Shown here: piece by piece, positions 41,655 to 50,850 of the stretch
Position numbering within the stretch: the first letter of the stretch is position 1
Layout of the letters: each line of letters starts with the position of its first letter
Source of the DNA: NAK19 sp034434515
GTDB lineage: Bacteria; Chloroflexota; Anaerolineae; Anaerolineales; UBA4823
Direction of reading: 5' to 3'
NCBI GenBank assembly: GCA_034434515.1
Contig: DAOTZA010000054.1
Coordinates: forward strand, 1-64,000
Length of the DNA stretch: 64,000 nucleotides
The notes under the pieces: model-generated
What the model was told of the DNA's origin: nothing
What the model saw: only the letters and a program-made list of their open reading frames with translations
Databases searched by the model: none
Made by a program: the position numbers and the translations under genes

Positions 41655-44465
41655 ATGATGCCCCCTGTTCTTTACTTGATCGATGGTCATGCTTTGGCAT
41701 ATCGGGCTTATTTTGCCTTGACGCGCGGCAACCCCGAAGGATTCCGAACCAAAAGCGGTGAACCAACTGCCGGAACTTTTGGTTTCGTCAGTGTTCTCTT
41801 ACGATTATTGGAAAATGAGAAGCCAGAATATCTGGCGGTTGCCTTTGACACCGGGCGTACCTTTCGAGATGAGATTTACGCCGAATATAAAGCAACTCGG
41901 GCAAAAATGCCTGATGATCTCACCCCTCAGATTGACCGCATTCGGCAAATCCTAGATGCTCTGCAAATTCCTCGCCTCGAAGTGGAAGGCTATGAAGCTG
42001 ATGATGTTTTGGGAAGCATTGCCCGACGAGCTGTCCAGGAGGGGTACGCAGTGAAGATCATAACCGGAGATCGCGATCTCTTGCAATTAGTTGACCAGCG
42101 GATTGTAGTGAATTTGCCTGGCAAAACCCTCGCAGAAGCGGAAAATTATTTCCCTGAAAATGTCCAATCGACTTTAGGGATTTTACCCCATCAAGTTGTG
42201 GATTATAAGGCGTTGGTTGGGGACAAATCGGATAATATCCCCGGTGTGCGCGGCATCGGTGAGAAAACAGCCATTTCACTGTTGCAGAAATACTCCAATC
42301 TGGATGAAATCTATGCCCACCTGTCCGAAATTCCGGAAGCCATACGCAGGAAGTTGATCGTCGATCGAGAGATGGCTTACCTAAGCCGCAAATTAGCAAC
42401 GATTGTCACCGATTTAGACATCCCCTTTGATCCTGAGCAAGCACGCTTAGGGCAGTTTCATTTCGAGCAAGTGGAAGAGATCTTCCGTCAACTGGAGTTT
42501 CGAACTTTGATGACCCGCTTTCGGGAGGTTGCCGGGCTGTACGGGTTTAAGCTACCGGGCGATCGCAAAAACGGCGCTCAACTTTCCCTTTTTAACGTCG
42601 TCCAACCCGTTGAAGCCGCCATTGAGGTCTCTACGTCTCTGTTGCCATACGAGATTATTGCGAGCGAGTCTGACCTGCAAGCGTTGGTTGCACAGTTAGA
42701 GCAGGCATCGGTGATTGCGCTGGACACAGAAACAACCGCAACTGATGCCATGCGGGCTGATCTGGTTGGCGTGTCTCTTGCCCTGAATGGAGAGAAGGGC
42801 TATTATCTCCCGTTAGGACATCACTTGAATTCTGAGAATCAACTGCCCCTACCGCGAGTTTTAGAAGCCCTCCGAAAGCCGTTGACCGATCCGAAGGTGC
42901 AAAAAATCGGCCATAATCTTAAATACGACTTTATCCTGCTGGCTCGGCACGGATTGCGTGTCCAGCCGCTAACGTTTGATAGCATGATTGCTGAATGGTT
43001 ATGTGACCCAAACTCTCATAATTTGGGTTTGAAAAACCTGGCTTGGGTGCGCTTGAACTGGCAGATGACGACCATCGAGGAGCTGATCGGCAAGGGTAAA
43101 AAACAGCTCAGCATGGCAGATGTGCCCATTGAGCAAGTTGCGCCATATGCCGCCGCTGACGCAGCGGTAATCTTTCGCCTGCAACCTCTTTTGCTGAAAG
43201 AACTGGAAGAGAAAGCAGCCCGCAACCTCCTGGAGGAATTGGAGATGCCGTTGGTTACGGTGTTAGCCGATATGGAGATGACAGGTATCTGCCTGGATGT
43301 ACAACGCTTACGCAATCTATCAGAGGAGTTAGAAGAGCGGATGAAGGGCATTGAGGCGCAGATTTATGCGGCTGCCGGGACTACATTTAACTTGAATTCA
43401 CCGCCCCAATTATCCGATGTGTTGTTTAACCGTTTGCGCATTGCTCCACCCAACCGCAATCAACGTACAGCAACCGGCTTTTATTCTACCCGTGCTGGCG
43501 TCCTGGAAGAGCTGAAAGGCAAACATCCGGTGGTGGATTGGATCTTGGAGTATCGAGAACTTGCCAAATTGAAGTCTACGTATCTGGATGCTTTACCTCA
43601 GCAAGTGAATCCGGTCACCGGTCGCGTACACACTTCTTTCAATCAGACTGGTTCGGTAACTGGCCGCTTGGCTTCCTCCGAGCCAAATCTGCAAAATATC
43701 CCAGTGCGGAGTGAGACCGGACGGCAGGTGCGTCAGGCGTTTGTCGCTGCGCCGGGTTGTGTTCTGATCTCGGCCGATTATTCTCAGGTAGAATTGCGCA
43801 TTGTGGCACATATCGCTCAAGACGAAGCGATGTTAGCAGCTTTTCGCGCCGATCAGGATATTCACGCGGCAACTGCTGCAGCGATTTACAATGTGCCGCT
43901 CGAAGCGGTGACGAAGGAACAACGCCGACATGCCAAAGCGATCAATTTCGGGTTGATCTATGGGATGAGCCCTTTTGGCTTGACGCGCACCACGGATTTA
44001 ACTCTGGCAGAAGCAGAAAATTTCGTCGAAGCCTATTTCCGTCAGTTTCCTGGGGTAAAGGCTTATTTAGACCGGGCGCGTTTACAGGCGGCCCAACAGG
44101 GCTATGTGGAAACCTTGTTGGGACGAAGACGGTACTTCCCAACATTAAGAACCGAGAAGAATCCTGCCATTCGCAACCGCGAGGAAAGAGAGGCAATCAA
44201 CGCGCCCATCCAGGGGACGGCTGCGGATATCATGAAATTGGCAATGATTCGTGTCCCGCGCGCGGTGAATGAGAAGGGATTATCAGCGCGACTGATCTTA
44301 CAGGTACACGATGAGTTGTTGCTTGAGTGTCCTGAAAACGAGGCGCTGGAAACAGCTCGAGTGGTTAAAGAGGTGATGGAATCCGCCTATCCGCTTTGCA
44401 TTCCTCTCAAGACCGAGACCCGGTATGGGAAGAATTGGGATGCGTTACAACCCTTTGAGATATAA
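41655..44465 (+). CDS. polA: DNA polymerase I
   Basis: This 936-residue repair and Okazaki-fragment polymerase has three parts. First is a 5'-3' exonuclease (to about 290; LIDGHALAYRAYFAL, EADDVLGSIA). Next is a proofreading 3'-5' exonuclease (about 320-510) that keeps its acidic residues (ALDTETT, GHNLKYDF, YAAADAAV). Last is the polymerase with motif A SADYSQVELRIVAH, motif B RRHAKAINFGLIYG and motif C LQVHDELLLE. AAAGGAG precedes the tandem ATG-ATG start. A TATAAT at 41467 may be its -10; no clear -35 was found. Confidence 0.97.
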   Translation: MMPPVLYLIDGHALAYRAYFALTRGNPEGFRTKSGEPTAGTFGFVSVLLRLLENEKPEYLAVAFDTGRTFRDEIYAEYKATRAKMPDDLTPQIDRIRQILDALQIPRLEVEGYEADDVLGSIARRAVQEGYAVKIITGDRDLLQLVDQRIVVNLPGKTLAEAENYFPENVQSTLGILPHQVVDYKALVGDKSDNIPGVRGIGEKTAISLLQKYSNLDEIYAHLSEIPEAIRRKLIVDREMAYLSRKLATIVTDLDIPFDPEQARLGQFHFEQVEEIFRQLEFRTLMTRFREVAGLYGFKLPGDRKNGAQLSLFNVVQPVEAAIEVSTSLLPYEIIASESDLQALVAQLEQASVIALDTETTATDAMRADLVGVSLALNGEKGYYLPLGHHLNSENQLPLPRVLEALRKPLTDPKVQKIGHNLKYDFILLARHGLRVQPLTFDSMIAEWLCDPNSHNLGLKNLAWVRLNWQMTTIEELIGKGKKQLSMADVPIEQVAPYAAADAAVIFRLQPLLLKELEEKAARNLLEELEMPLVTVLADMEMTGICLDVQRLRNLSEELEERMKGIEAQIYAAAGTTFNLNSPPQLSDVLFNRLRIAPPNRNQRTATGFYSTRAGVLEELKGKHPVVDWILEYRELAKLKSTYLDALPQQVNPVTGRVHTSFNQTGSVTGRLASSEPNLQNIPVRSETGRQVRQAFVAAPGCVLISADYSQVELRIVAHIAQDEAMLAAFRADQDIHAATAAAIYNVPLEAVTKEQRRHAKAINFGLIYGMSPFGLTRTTDLTLAEAENFVEAYFRQFPGVKAYLDRARLQAAQQGYVETLLGRRRYFPTLRTEKNPAIRNREEREAINAPIQGTAADIMKLAMIRVPRAVNEKGLSARLILQVHDELLLECPENEALETARVVKEVMESAYPLCIPLKTETRYGKNWDALQPFEI

Positions 44466-44483
44466 TACAATAACGGAGAGATC

Positions 44484-46643
44484 ATGCCGGATAGCGAAGA
44501 ACGCTTCCAGAAAATCCTCGATCAAGCCCATTCCGCAGCCTGGGAAGGAGAATGGGAGCAAGCCATTGCCCTCTATCAAAGAGCGATCGAGCTTGATCCA
44601 AAACAAGCCAGCGCCTGGCTGGGACTGGGATATGCCCAACTTCAATTGGGAAATCTACAGGAGGCTTATCGCGCCTATCAACAAGCTTCTCAACTTCAAC
44701 CTCAAGATCCCATTCCACTGGAAAAGTTAGCCCAAATAGCTGCTCAAATGGGGTATACCGATCAAGCTGCTCGATTTGCCTTTTTGGCAGCAGAAATTTT
44801 CCTGAAGAATCGTGAGGTGCAAAAGGCATTAGATAACTTGAGCTTTGTCACCCGTTGCAAACCGGATGAGATCAAAGCCCGTTTGTATCTTGCCAGATTG
44901 TATGAAAAAGGGGGGCAGGTGAACCAGGCTGTTCAGGAATACCTGATTTTGGCTGCAGTTTATCAAAGGGTAAACCAGGCTGAACAGGCGCAGCAACTTT
45001 TAGAGAATCTTCAACAAACCTATCCAACCAGGCAAGAGATCAAGGAGGCAATCCAGAAAGTGCAACAAGGGCAGTTCCTGCCGTTCCCCCAGTTGGAACG
45101 CCCTTTGAGCAGTGAACGATTGAGCCGCAAGGCATCTTCAGGCAGGAAGGAAACCGCTGCAGAAAACGGTCTTGATCCGATTACTGAAGCGCATCAACAT
45201 GCGCTCCAGGAACTGGCATCGTTGATCTTTGAAATTGAGGATCAAAATTCAAGCCAGGATGGGAAAACCCGTTCAACCTGGATGGGTGGAGGAAGAGGGT
45301 TGTTTGCCAAACAAAGCGACCCAACGAAGATTGTCAAGCATCTTGGGGCTTATCTGACGGGGATAAAAGAGGAGGCTGGAGAGCAGGCCGTCGATGAACT
45401 GGAGAAGGCAATTCTGGCGGGGTTGAGTCATCCGAGCGCCGATTTTGAGTTAGGTTACCATCGCTATCGGAAGGATGAAAACGCCATCAAAGTCTTGCAG
45501 CGAGCAGCAAAATTCCCTGGTTATACCCTTGCGGCGAACCTGTTGATGGGCGCTGCGTATAGCCAGACGGGACGGAAGCGGGAGGCTGCGCGTGCCTTTC
45601 TCAATGCTTTGCGTCTTGCCGATGCCCGCACCCTCAAAACTCAGCAAGCTGCCAGAGTCGATCGGTTATATGAGCCAATCCAGGAGGCAATCTTATCTCA
45701 ACCCGATGACGAAGTCTTTGAGAAAGTGATCGATGGTGTGCAGAATTTGCTGTTGCGAAAGGATTGGCGCTCTCAAATCGAGGCTACGCGGCGACACTTA
45801 AATCCTCAGGAAGAAGCTGCACAAGAGGAACTTCGACCTCTGGGAGAGATCTTCACTCAATCGGGTGGCTATCAATTGATCGGGGCGATGGCTTCTATTC
45901 AGGCACTTGCTAGGTCAGGACATCTCCGTTCGGCGATGGAAGAAGCCTATTATGCATATGACCTGATGCCGACCTATTTGCCTTTGCACCTCACGATGGG
46001 TGAGTTGCTGATCGATATGGGGCTGACAGAAGAAGCTTTTATGAAATTCTTTTCTGTTGCCCGATCTTATGAAACCCGCGGAGAGATTGAACCAGCTATT
46101 CGTTATTATCGCCAGGCAACTGATATTTCTCCACTAAACACATCTGCCCGACAAAAACTGATTCATTTGCTAATAGAGAATAGCCGTCTTGAAGAAGCGA
46201 TTCAGGAATTTATTCACCTGGGTGAGGTCTATTACAATCTGGCAGATCTCCGCCATGCGCGCGAGGCGTACTTACAGGCTTATCAACTTGCCCAGGATGC
46301 CGGTTTAGAAAAGCGTTGGTCGGTAATGCTGCTGCACTTGATTGGAGACCTCGATCGACAAAATCTCGAATGGCGTCAAGCGCTGGCTGTCTATGAACAA
46401 CTGCGTCAAATTGATGCCGATGATGAACAAGCTAGACTGCAACTCGTTGATTTGAATTTACGCCTTCAGCGTGAACCGCAAGCGATTGTTGAGTTAGATG
46501 CCTATCTGGATCACTTGAAGCGAAAAGGACAACCGCAACGCGCTCAGCAGTTTTTGAATCAATTGCTTGCCGATTATCCCGAATGGTCGGTATTGAAGCG
46601 CCGCCTGGAAAGTTTAAACACCGCGCCGCGGCACATCCGCTAG
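44484..46643 (+). CDS. TPR-repeat protein
   Basis: This 719-residue soluble protein is built of tetratricopeptide repeats in two blocks. The first covers about residues 1-180 (typical unit WEQAIALYQRAIELDPKQAS) and the second about 310-700. A less regular, charged segment of about 180-300 lies between. There is no signal peptide or catalytic motif. It lies 18 bases after polA with GGAGAG before the ATG, so they are probably cotranscribed, but nothing ties its role to DNA repair. Likely a scaffold or adaptor. Confidence 0.85.
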   Translation: MPDSEERFQKILDQAHSAAWEGEWEQAIALYQRAIELDPKQASAWLGLGYAQLQLGNLQEAYRAYQQASQLQPQDPIPLEKLAQIAAQMGYTDQAARFAFLAAEIFLKNREVQKALDNLSFVTRCKPDEIKARLYLARLYEKGGQVNQAVQEYLILAAVYQRVNQAEQAQQLLENLQQTYPTRQEIKEAIQKVQQGQFLPFPQLERPLSSERLSRKASSGRKETAAENGLDPITEAHQHALQELASLIFEIEDQNSSQDGKTRSTWMGGGRGLFAKQSDPTKIVKHLGAYLTGIKEEAGEQAVDELEKAILAGLSHPSADFELGYHRYRKDENAIKVLQRAAKFPGYTLAANLLMGAAYSQTGRKREAARAFLNALRLADARTLKTQQAARVDRLYEPIQEAILSQPDDEVFEKVIDGVQNLLLRKDWRSQIEATRRHLNPQEEAAQEELRPLGEIFTQSGGYQLIGAMASIQALARSGHLRSAMEEAYYAYDLMPTYLPLHLTMGELLIDMGLTEEAFMKFFSVARSYETRGEIEPAIRYYRQATDISPLNTSARQKLIHLLIENSRLEEAIQEFIHLGEVYYNLADLRHAREAYLQAYQLAQDAGLEKRWSVMLLHLIGDLDRQNLEWRQALAVYEQLRQIDADDEQARLQLVDLNLRLQREPQAIVELDAYLDHLKRKGQPQRAQQFLNQLLADYPEWSVLKRRLESLNTAPRHIR

Positions 46644-46647
46644 GGCT

Positions 46648-47631
46648 TTATTTCCAAATGCGGAAAGATGTTTCGCTGGTTGCCTGAAGATCGCCGTGTT
46701 GGGCCTGGAGTTTAATGATTACCAGGCCAAGCTGTGACGATTGAAAAGGAAAGTCGAAGCGCGCCAGTCCATTTGTATCGGAGGGTTTGGGAGAAGGAGG
46801 ATAAACTTCCGATCCGTCAGGCAACAGGATTTGAAGGTTAATCAGAGCATCGGCCACCGGACGATCGCTCTGGTCCTGACAGAGGACAAAGATGGATTGT
46901 ATTCCACTGGGGGGCACGACTGCGTTTTTGGGAAAAGCCCGAATGTGCAGGGATTGAATGAGCTGTGGGGCATTATTATTAGAAAGGGAGGCAGCCAGTA
47001 AGCGCGGATCTTCCTGGACCAGAGAAAAATAGCGTTTCCCAAGCGCAGATACCCGAACGGCGGAAAGGGAGTTACCCGAGCCGGTCCACTCGATGCGCAA
47101 TAACTGGAAGGTTTGCACGATTAATCCATCCTGGATGATCACGTCCGAAATGGGGTAGCCAAAAATGCGCACACCGCCGTTCTGCTCAAAAAAGTCCAGA
47201 AATTCATAACAGACTGAGAAGCCCGTTTCCGGGAAATATCGACAGCGCCCGAGCGGATAGGGGATATTCAGCGACGTTGCCGGTTGTTGATAAAGCATCA
47301 TTTGGGCAAGGGGAGTGACACGGACGCGCAGTTCAGGGGGGTTTTCCGGGTAAAGTTCAAAACGCGCGTTTTCAAAATACTGGACAATCCGTTGCGCTTC
47401 ATCTGAATAAAAAGGTTCGGTGATCGGTAACCCGTAGATTTTCTCAGGGTGTGGAGCTTGAAGATACTTTTTCAGGAATTCACCGCTTATGGAGTGACCT
47501 GTTTCCGGGTAGAAGCGAGGCTCAAAAGTTTGAGAAAGTTGTTTTGGCGACTGGGGACGTTGAAAGGTGAGGAAGATTCCCCCGAGCAAAAAGCTAAGAA
47601 CCAACATCCCTACAAAAAATCTTTTTTTCAT
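46648..47631 (-). CDS. Exported protein with FPETGH-type repeats and a C-terminal Ig-like domain
   Basis: The ATG at 47631 gives 327 residues starting with an N-terminal signal or anchor (KKRFFVGMLVLSFLLGGIFL). Two copies of a roughly 70-residue repeat follow: RFYPETGHSISGEFLKKYL...YGLPITEPF and RYFPETGFSVCYEFLDFF...FGYPISDVI. This repeat is common in secreted Chloroflexota proteins and resembles LGFP-like surface repeats. The last 90 residues look like a bacterial Ig-like domain (PVADALINLQILLPDGSE). A surface role is likely. It converges on the TPR gene with 4 bases between stops. Confidence 0.7.
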   Translation of the reverse strand: MKKRFFVGMLVLSFLLGGIFLTFQRPQSPKQLSQTFEPRFYPETGHSISGEFLKKYLQAPHPEKIYGLPITEPFYSDEAQRIVQYFENARFELYPENPPELRVRVTPLAQMMLYQQPATSLNIPYPLGRCRYFPETGFSVCYEFLDFFEQNGGVRIFGYPISDVIIQDGLIVQTFQLLRIEWTGSGNSLSAVRVSALGKRYFSLVQEDPRLLAASLSNNNAPQLIQSLHIRAFPKNAVVPPSGIQSIFVLCQDQSDRPVADALINLQILLPDGSEVYPPSPKPSDTNGLARFDFPFQSSQLGLVIIKLQAQHGDLQATSETSFRIWK

Positions 47632-47720
47632 AGCTGTATTATATACAAAATCTTGTGAAAAAGGAAGAGAAAAAAGCAACAAAATATGTTGCATTTATAA
47701 GATGAAACATAAATTATAGG

Positions 47721-47793
47721 CGCCCCCGGAGCGATTCGAACGCTCAACCGTCTGATCCGAAGTCAGGCGCTCTGTCCATTGAGCTACGGGGGC
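47721..47793 (-). tRNA. tRNA-Arg (anticodon TCG)
   Basis: A full cloverleaf reads on the minus strand: acceptor GCCCCCG/CGGGGGC, D stem GCTC/GAGC, anticodon arm CCTGA-CTTCGGA-TCAGA with anticodon TCG, and T arm GAGCG-TTCGAAT-CGCTC. Discriminator is G; CCA is not encoded. The outermost anticodon pair is a C-A mismatch. An integrase remnant lies 120 bases away on its 5' side. Confidence 0.95.
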
Positions 47794-47912
47794 GGGTGTC
47801 ATATATGTCCAATATGTCTAAAATTCGGCTATTTTTCCTGTATATTGGATGTCAATTTTGTCCATTGTTTCCATTATTTCCATTGTTTTCATTCTGATTC
47901 CTACGGTTATTC

Positions 47913-48164
47913 CTACGGTTCGCGAAAGAGGTTGTCTATTTTGTGCGCCGCTTCTTTCTGGATGTTCGGGATCAGGTGCGAGTAGGTATCGAGCGTCAGT
48001 TCTATGGAGCTGTGTCCCAGTGCCTCCTGTACGACTTTCGGGTGTGTGCCAGAAAGAAGCTGAAAGGAAGCGTAAGAATGCCGTAGCGAATGGAATTTTA
48101 CCCGCGGAAGCCCCACTTTTGCAAGGGTTTGGTGAAAATGATCCCACGTGTCAAGCCAAATGAT
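47913..48164 (-). pseudogene. Truncated tyrosine recombinase (phage-type integrase), C-terminal part only
   Basis: About 80 residues remain of an integrase catalytic domain: FHSLRHSYAS (His-x-x-Arg), EALGHSSIELTLDTYSHL with the second His and the nucleophilic Tyr, and a natural end. The N-terminal arm-binding and core domains are missing. Homology starts inside the frame (TWDHFHQTLAKVGLPRV) with no start codon in a sensible place. An ATG at 48116 would give 67 residues. It is a relic of an element that entered near the tRNA-Arg gene. Confidence 0.85.
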
Positions 48165-48188
48165 AATGTTACCGAAAGCGGTAACATT
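48165..48188. repeat. Inverted repeat at the integrase break point
   Basis: AATGTTACC-GAAAGC-GGTAACATT has perfect 9-base arms. On the plus strand it is followed by TTTATTT, so it could act as a weak terminator. It lies exactly where recognisable integrase sequence ends and may mark the deletion or be an operator of the toxin-antitoxin genes. Confidence 0.6.
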
Positions 48189-48210
48189 TTATTTGATAGA
48201 ACGCGGATGC

Positions 48211-48239
48211 TTGACATTTGGCGGTACTTAGAGTATCGT
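48211..48239 (+). promoter_or_regulatory. Promoter of the DUF433/DUF5615 pair
   Basis: TTGACA (48211-48216) and TATCGT (48234-48239) are 17 bases apart, about 60 bases before the DUF433 start. Confidence 0.6.
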
Positions 48240-48301
48240 GTTAATCCAGATTGTAATTTATGACTGTCTTGCATGGTGTCTAAAAACTTATGAGGTGACC
48301 T

Positions 48302-48541
48302 GTGTTCGAGAGAATCTCTGTCGATCCAACCATCTGTGGAGGCAAACCCTGTATCAAAGGCACCAGAATACCGGTGACGATGGTGCTGGACTTATTACAG
48401 GATGGACTATCTTTTGAACAGATTTTAAGTGATTATTATCCCAATCTAACGGTAGCAGATATACAGGCTTGTATCCAGTATGCCAAGTCACTGGTGGAAG
48501 GAGAAGAAGTATACTTTGCCGAAGAAGGGTTTAGAGATTGA
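48302..48541 (+). CDS. DUF433 antitoxin-type protein
   Basis: This 79-residue DUF433 protein opens with the family pattern RISVDPTICGGKPCIKGTRIPV, a winged-helix fold. A predicted antitoxin, it probably binds its own promoter and neutralises the PIN-like protein encoded next. The start is GTG with GAGG upstream. The stop overlaps the toxin start (TTGA), so translation is coupled. Confidence 0.9.
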   Translation: MFERISVDPTICGGKPCIKGTRIPVTMVLDLLQDGLSFEQILSDYYPNLTVADIQACIQYAKSLVEGEEVYFAEEGFRD

Positions 48542-48891
48542 GATTTCTTGCCGATGAGTGTGTATATCATATTACTGTTAGGTTGCTCCGCGAACGCGGA
48601 CATGATGTAGTCACGGTGCAGGAGGCAGGGTTATCAGGCAAAGCCGATCCCATAGTTTTGGCACATGCAGTTTCAGAAAGACGCGTTTTCATTACCAATG
48701 ATATGCACTTCAGTAATTTACTGCTTTTTCCTCCACAGCAGCATTTTGGGATTATTGTTTTGAAGATCAGGCCTGCTACCCTGAACTACGTACATACTGT
48801 TTTATTAGGTTATCTCAGTAAAGTTGATCAGGTGAAAATTGAGCATACTTTGATCATCATTGATCGTAACAAGTATCGAATCCATCGCTGA
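48538..48891 (+). CDS. DUF5615 PIN-like toxin
   Basis: This 117-residue PIN-like protein, a predicted RNase toxin, opens with RFLADECVYHITVRLLRERGHDV, bearing the first acidic pair (Asp6, Glu7). It has a later acidic residue in FITNDMHF. The start is TTG, overlapping the DUF433 stop. DUF433/DUF5615 pairs are a known toxin-antitoxin arrangement. With the integrase relic and tRNA this looks like a small acquired island. The following gap (48892-49109) holds only short palindromes such as AATACGTATT. Confidence 0.88.
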   Translation: MRFLADECVYHITVRLLRERGHDVVTVQEAGLSGKADPIVLAHAVSERRVFITNDMHFSNLLLFPPQQHFGIIVLKIRPATLNYVHTVLLGYLSKVDQVKIEHTLIIIDRNKYRIHR

Positions 48892-49109
48892 ATCCACGTT
48901 GCGGGTGTCATAGAAATAACATTCGACCAATCACAGGATTGGAACTTGCAAAATACGTATTGCAATACGGGATTAATGGTACAAAAATTGGTTCATAGAT
49001 GCCTTACGGCAAAAATGCCTTTGTCACAGAAGCCCTTATTACTTGCCTCAGATATTATCTGACGATGAGCGTAAATCGAATAGGCTAACTCACCGGTTTA
49101 GAAAGCTGA

Positions 49110-50597
49110 TTATCGCGCAATGTTGTAGTAGTTATACACTGCGCGGGAGAGGTCGGCAATCAGCTTTGAAGCTGGCTCCCAGATGAGTTGTTGGGGATGG
49201 TAGAGAAAGACTACCAGGACGTAATTCCCACCGGGGGTGTATACAATGCCTGCATCGCCAATGGTGTTAATGATGCCGTTGACCGAAACCCAGCCATGTT
49301 TGTGGGCAACGCGTGTGCCGTCGGGAACGCCGGCTTCAATCAGCACTCCGATTTTATTATTGGCTAAATATTCGATCATCTGGCGGCATTCCTCCTGGGT
49401 GATCTCACCTGGGAAAACCGCCAGCAAGGAGCCGCCGCCGTTTTCGGCACAAAGATAAATATCCTGAAGCAACATCCCCATATCTGAAGGAGTCGTTTGG
49501 CTGTAAGGATCGGGGTCGGTGAAGACATCCGTGCGTTGATTGGCCGGCGTTTTGACGACTTCGAGCAGCGGCGCGCCGGCATAAAAATATCCAGCTAAAA
49601 AGGTATTCGGTAAACCGGCGGCGCGCATATCCTCCCCAACCGCAAGCGGACTGCGATTGGAAGCAATCACGCGGTCCATCAGCCAATCGGCTGCCTCGTT
49701 ACCGGATTTATCGATCATATCGCTGATCAGCTTCATGGTTTCTGAGTCCGGTTGATCCCCAAGACGGCGGAAGACAGAGACCATGATTGGGATTTTGATG
49801 ATGCTCGAAGCGGTAAAGGCTATGTCGGTTGGTACAACCGGGATATTTTGCAACTGACGATAACCAAAATGAATCTCGGCCATATTCTGAAGATCGAGGA
49901 GGTACAAACCGGTGAGGCCGTCAAACCCCGAAAGGTCAATGGTCTGTTTGAGCAGAATCTCCAGGTTCTGGAAAGCTGGCCGCGACGCGGTGCGACTAAT
50001 CACCGGTAGCACAACCGTTCGGTTGTTGAGTGAGTTTAAGGCTCTGGCAATCAGAGGGATGGCTGCATCTACGTCTAAAACTGTGCCCGGTTTGCCTGGT
50101 TCGAAGTTAACCGTACCGATGATGGGGCGGGCGGGGATCGGCGGGGCGTCGTAACGAGTCGCAATCTCTTGCTGCAGATAGACCCGTAAGCGCTGCTCGG
50201 AAAAGGTTGCTCGCAAAGGAATTTCCGCAACGGGGGTCGCCCGACCCCAGAGATAATCCCAGAAGTCAAGCCAGAACGATTGTTGAGCTCGCTGCATCTC
50301 AGCCGCTGCCAGCATCGCTTCGAGGTCGAGCTGAAAATCAACCACTGAGGGATCGAGATGGATAACTGCCTCACCATACCGTAACTCGACGGGTAGGTCG
50401 TATGCCTCAATCAGGCGTTGGGCAGCTTGTTGACGGTCCAGGCCTCCGACCGGAACACCGGCGATGACCTGTTCTGGGGCAAATACAGAACGAGCGCGGC
50501 TAAAGCTGACCAATTCGAAGCTGGTCAATCCCACGGCTGCCAGCAGAAAAAAGACAGAAAACCAGCGCAATGGCGAAAACAGTCCACCGTTGTTCAT
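49110..50597 (-). CDS. Class A beta-lactamase-fold serine hydrolase, membrane-anchored
   Basis: This 495-residue protein has an N-terminal membrane helix (about 11-30), then about 180 residues resembling the peptidoglycan-binding/VanW-associated region (VIAGVPVGGLDRQQAAQRL). A beta-lactamase-like domain follows with SIIK (Ser265, Lys268), SGN (298-300) and KHG near residue 435, in the order SxxK, SxN, KTG-like. It probably acts on cell wall peptides outside the membrane; a drug-degrading role is unproven. It stands alone, downstream of repeat array B. Confidence 0.85.
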   Translation of the reverse strand: MNNGGLFSPLRWFSVFFLLAAVGLTSFELVSFSRARSVFAPEQVIAGVPVGGLDRQQAAQRLIEAYDLPVELRYGEAVIHLDPSVVDFQLDLEAMLAAAEMQRAQQSFWLDFWDYLWGRATPVAEIPLRATFSEQRLRVYLQQEIATRYDAPPIPARPIIGTVNFEPGKPGTVLDVDAAIPLIARALNSLNNRTVVLPVISRTASRPAFQNLEILLKQTIDLSGFDGLTGLYLLDLQNMAEIHFGYRQLQNIPVVPTDIAFTASSIIKIPIMVSVFRRLGDQPDSETMKLISDMIDKSGNEAADWLMDRVIASNRSPLAVGEDMRAAGLPNTFLAGYFYAGAPLLEVVKTPANQRTDVFTDPDPYSQTTPSDMGMLLQDIYLCAENGGGSLLAVFPGEITQEECRQMIEYLANNKIGVLIEAGVPDGTRVAHKHGWVSVNGIINTIGDAGIVYTPGGNYVLVVFLYHPQQLIWEPASKLIADLSRAVYNYYNIAR

Positions 50598-50670
50598 GGC
50601 TTTTTATCATACCATAGCCTGAGCGGCCTGGAAGCGTGTTAATGGATGACGAAGAGAGTTTTTAATAACC

Positions 50671-50850
50671 TGCGGAAGCATGGCTTTCGGACTTCAAAAT
50701 GCGGAAGCATGGCTTTCGGACTTCAAAATGCGGAAGTGTGGCTCTCGCACTCCACGATGCGGAAGCGTGGCTTATGGACTCCACAAAGTTTGGAAGCGTG
50801 GCTTCCGCACTCCACAAAATTCGGAAGCATGGCTTCCAGATTTCAACGGG
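50671..50850. repeat. Tandem 29-31-base palindromic repeats, array B
   Basis: Six consecutive units start at 50671, 50700, 50729, 50758, 50790 and 50821. Units 1 and 2 are identical. The pattern is TGCGGAAGC-RTG-GCTTYCGCACTYCAAAA, each with a short internal palindrome; GGAAGC-GTG-GCTTCC in unit 5 is perfect. There are no spacers. The last unit contains the stop codon of the protease gene. Confidence 0.9.

Noticed and set aside
47913..48891. Intact prophage or integrative element
   Set aside because: Only the C-terminal part of an integrase and a toxin-antitoxin pair remain; no structural, replication or second attachment site is visible.
50671..50850. CRISPR array
   Set aside because: Units of 29-31 bases abut directly with no unique spacers, they are internally palindromic, and no cas genes are present. 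The same applies to 35081-35200.
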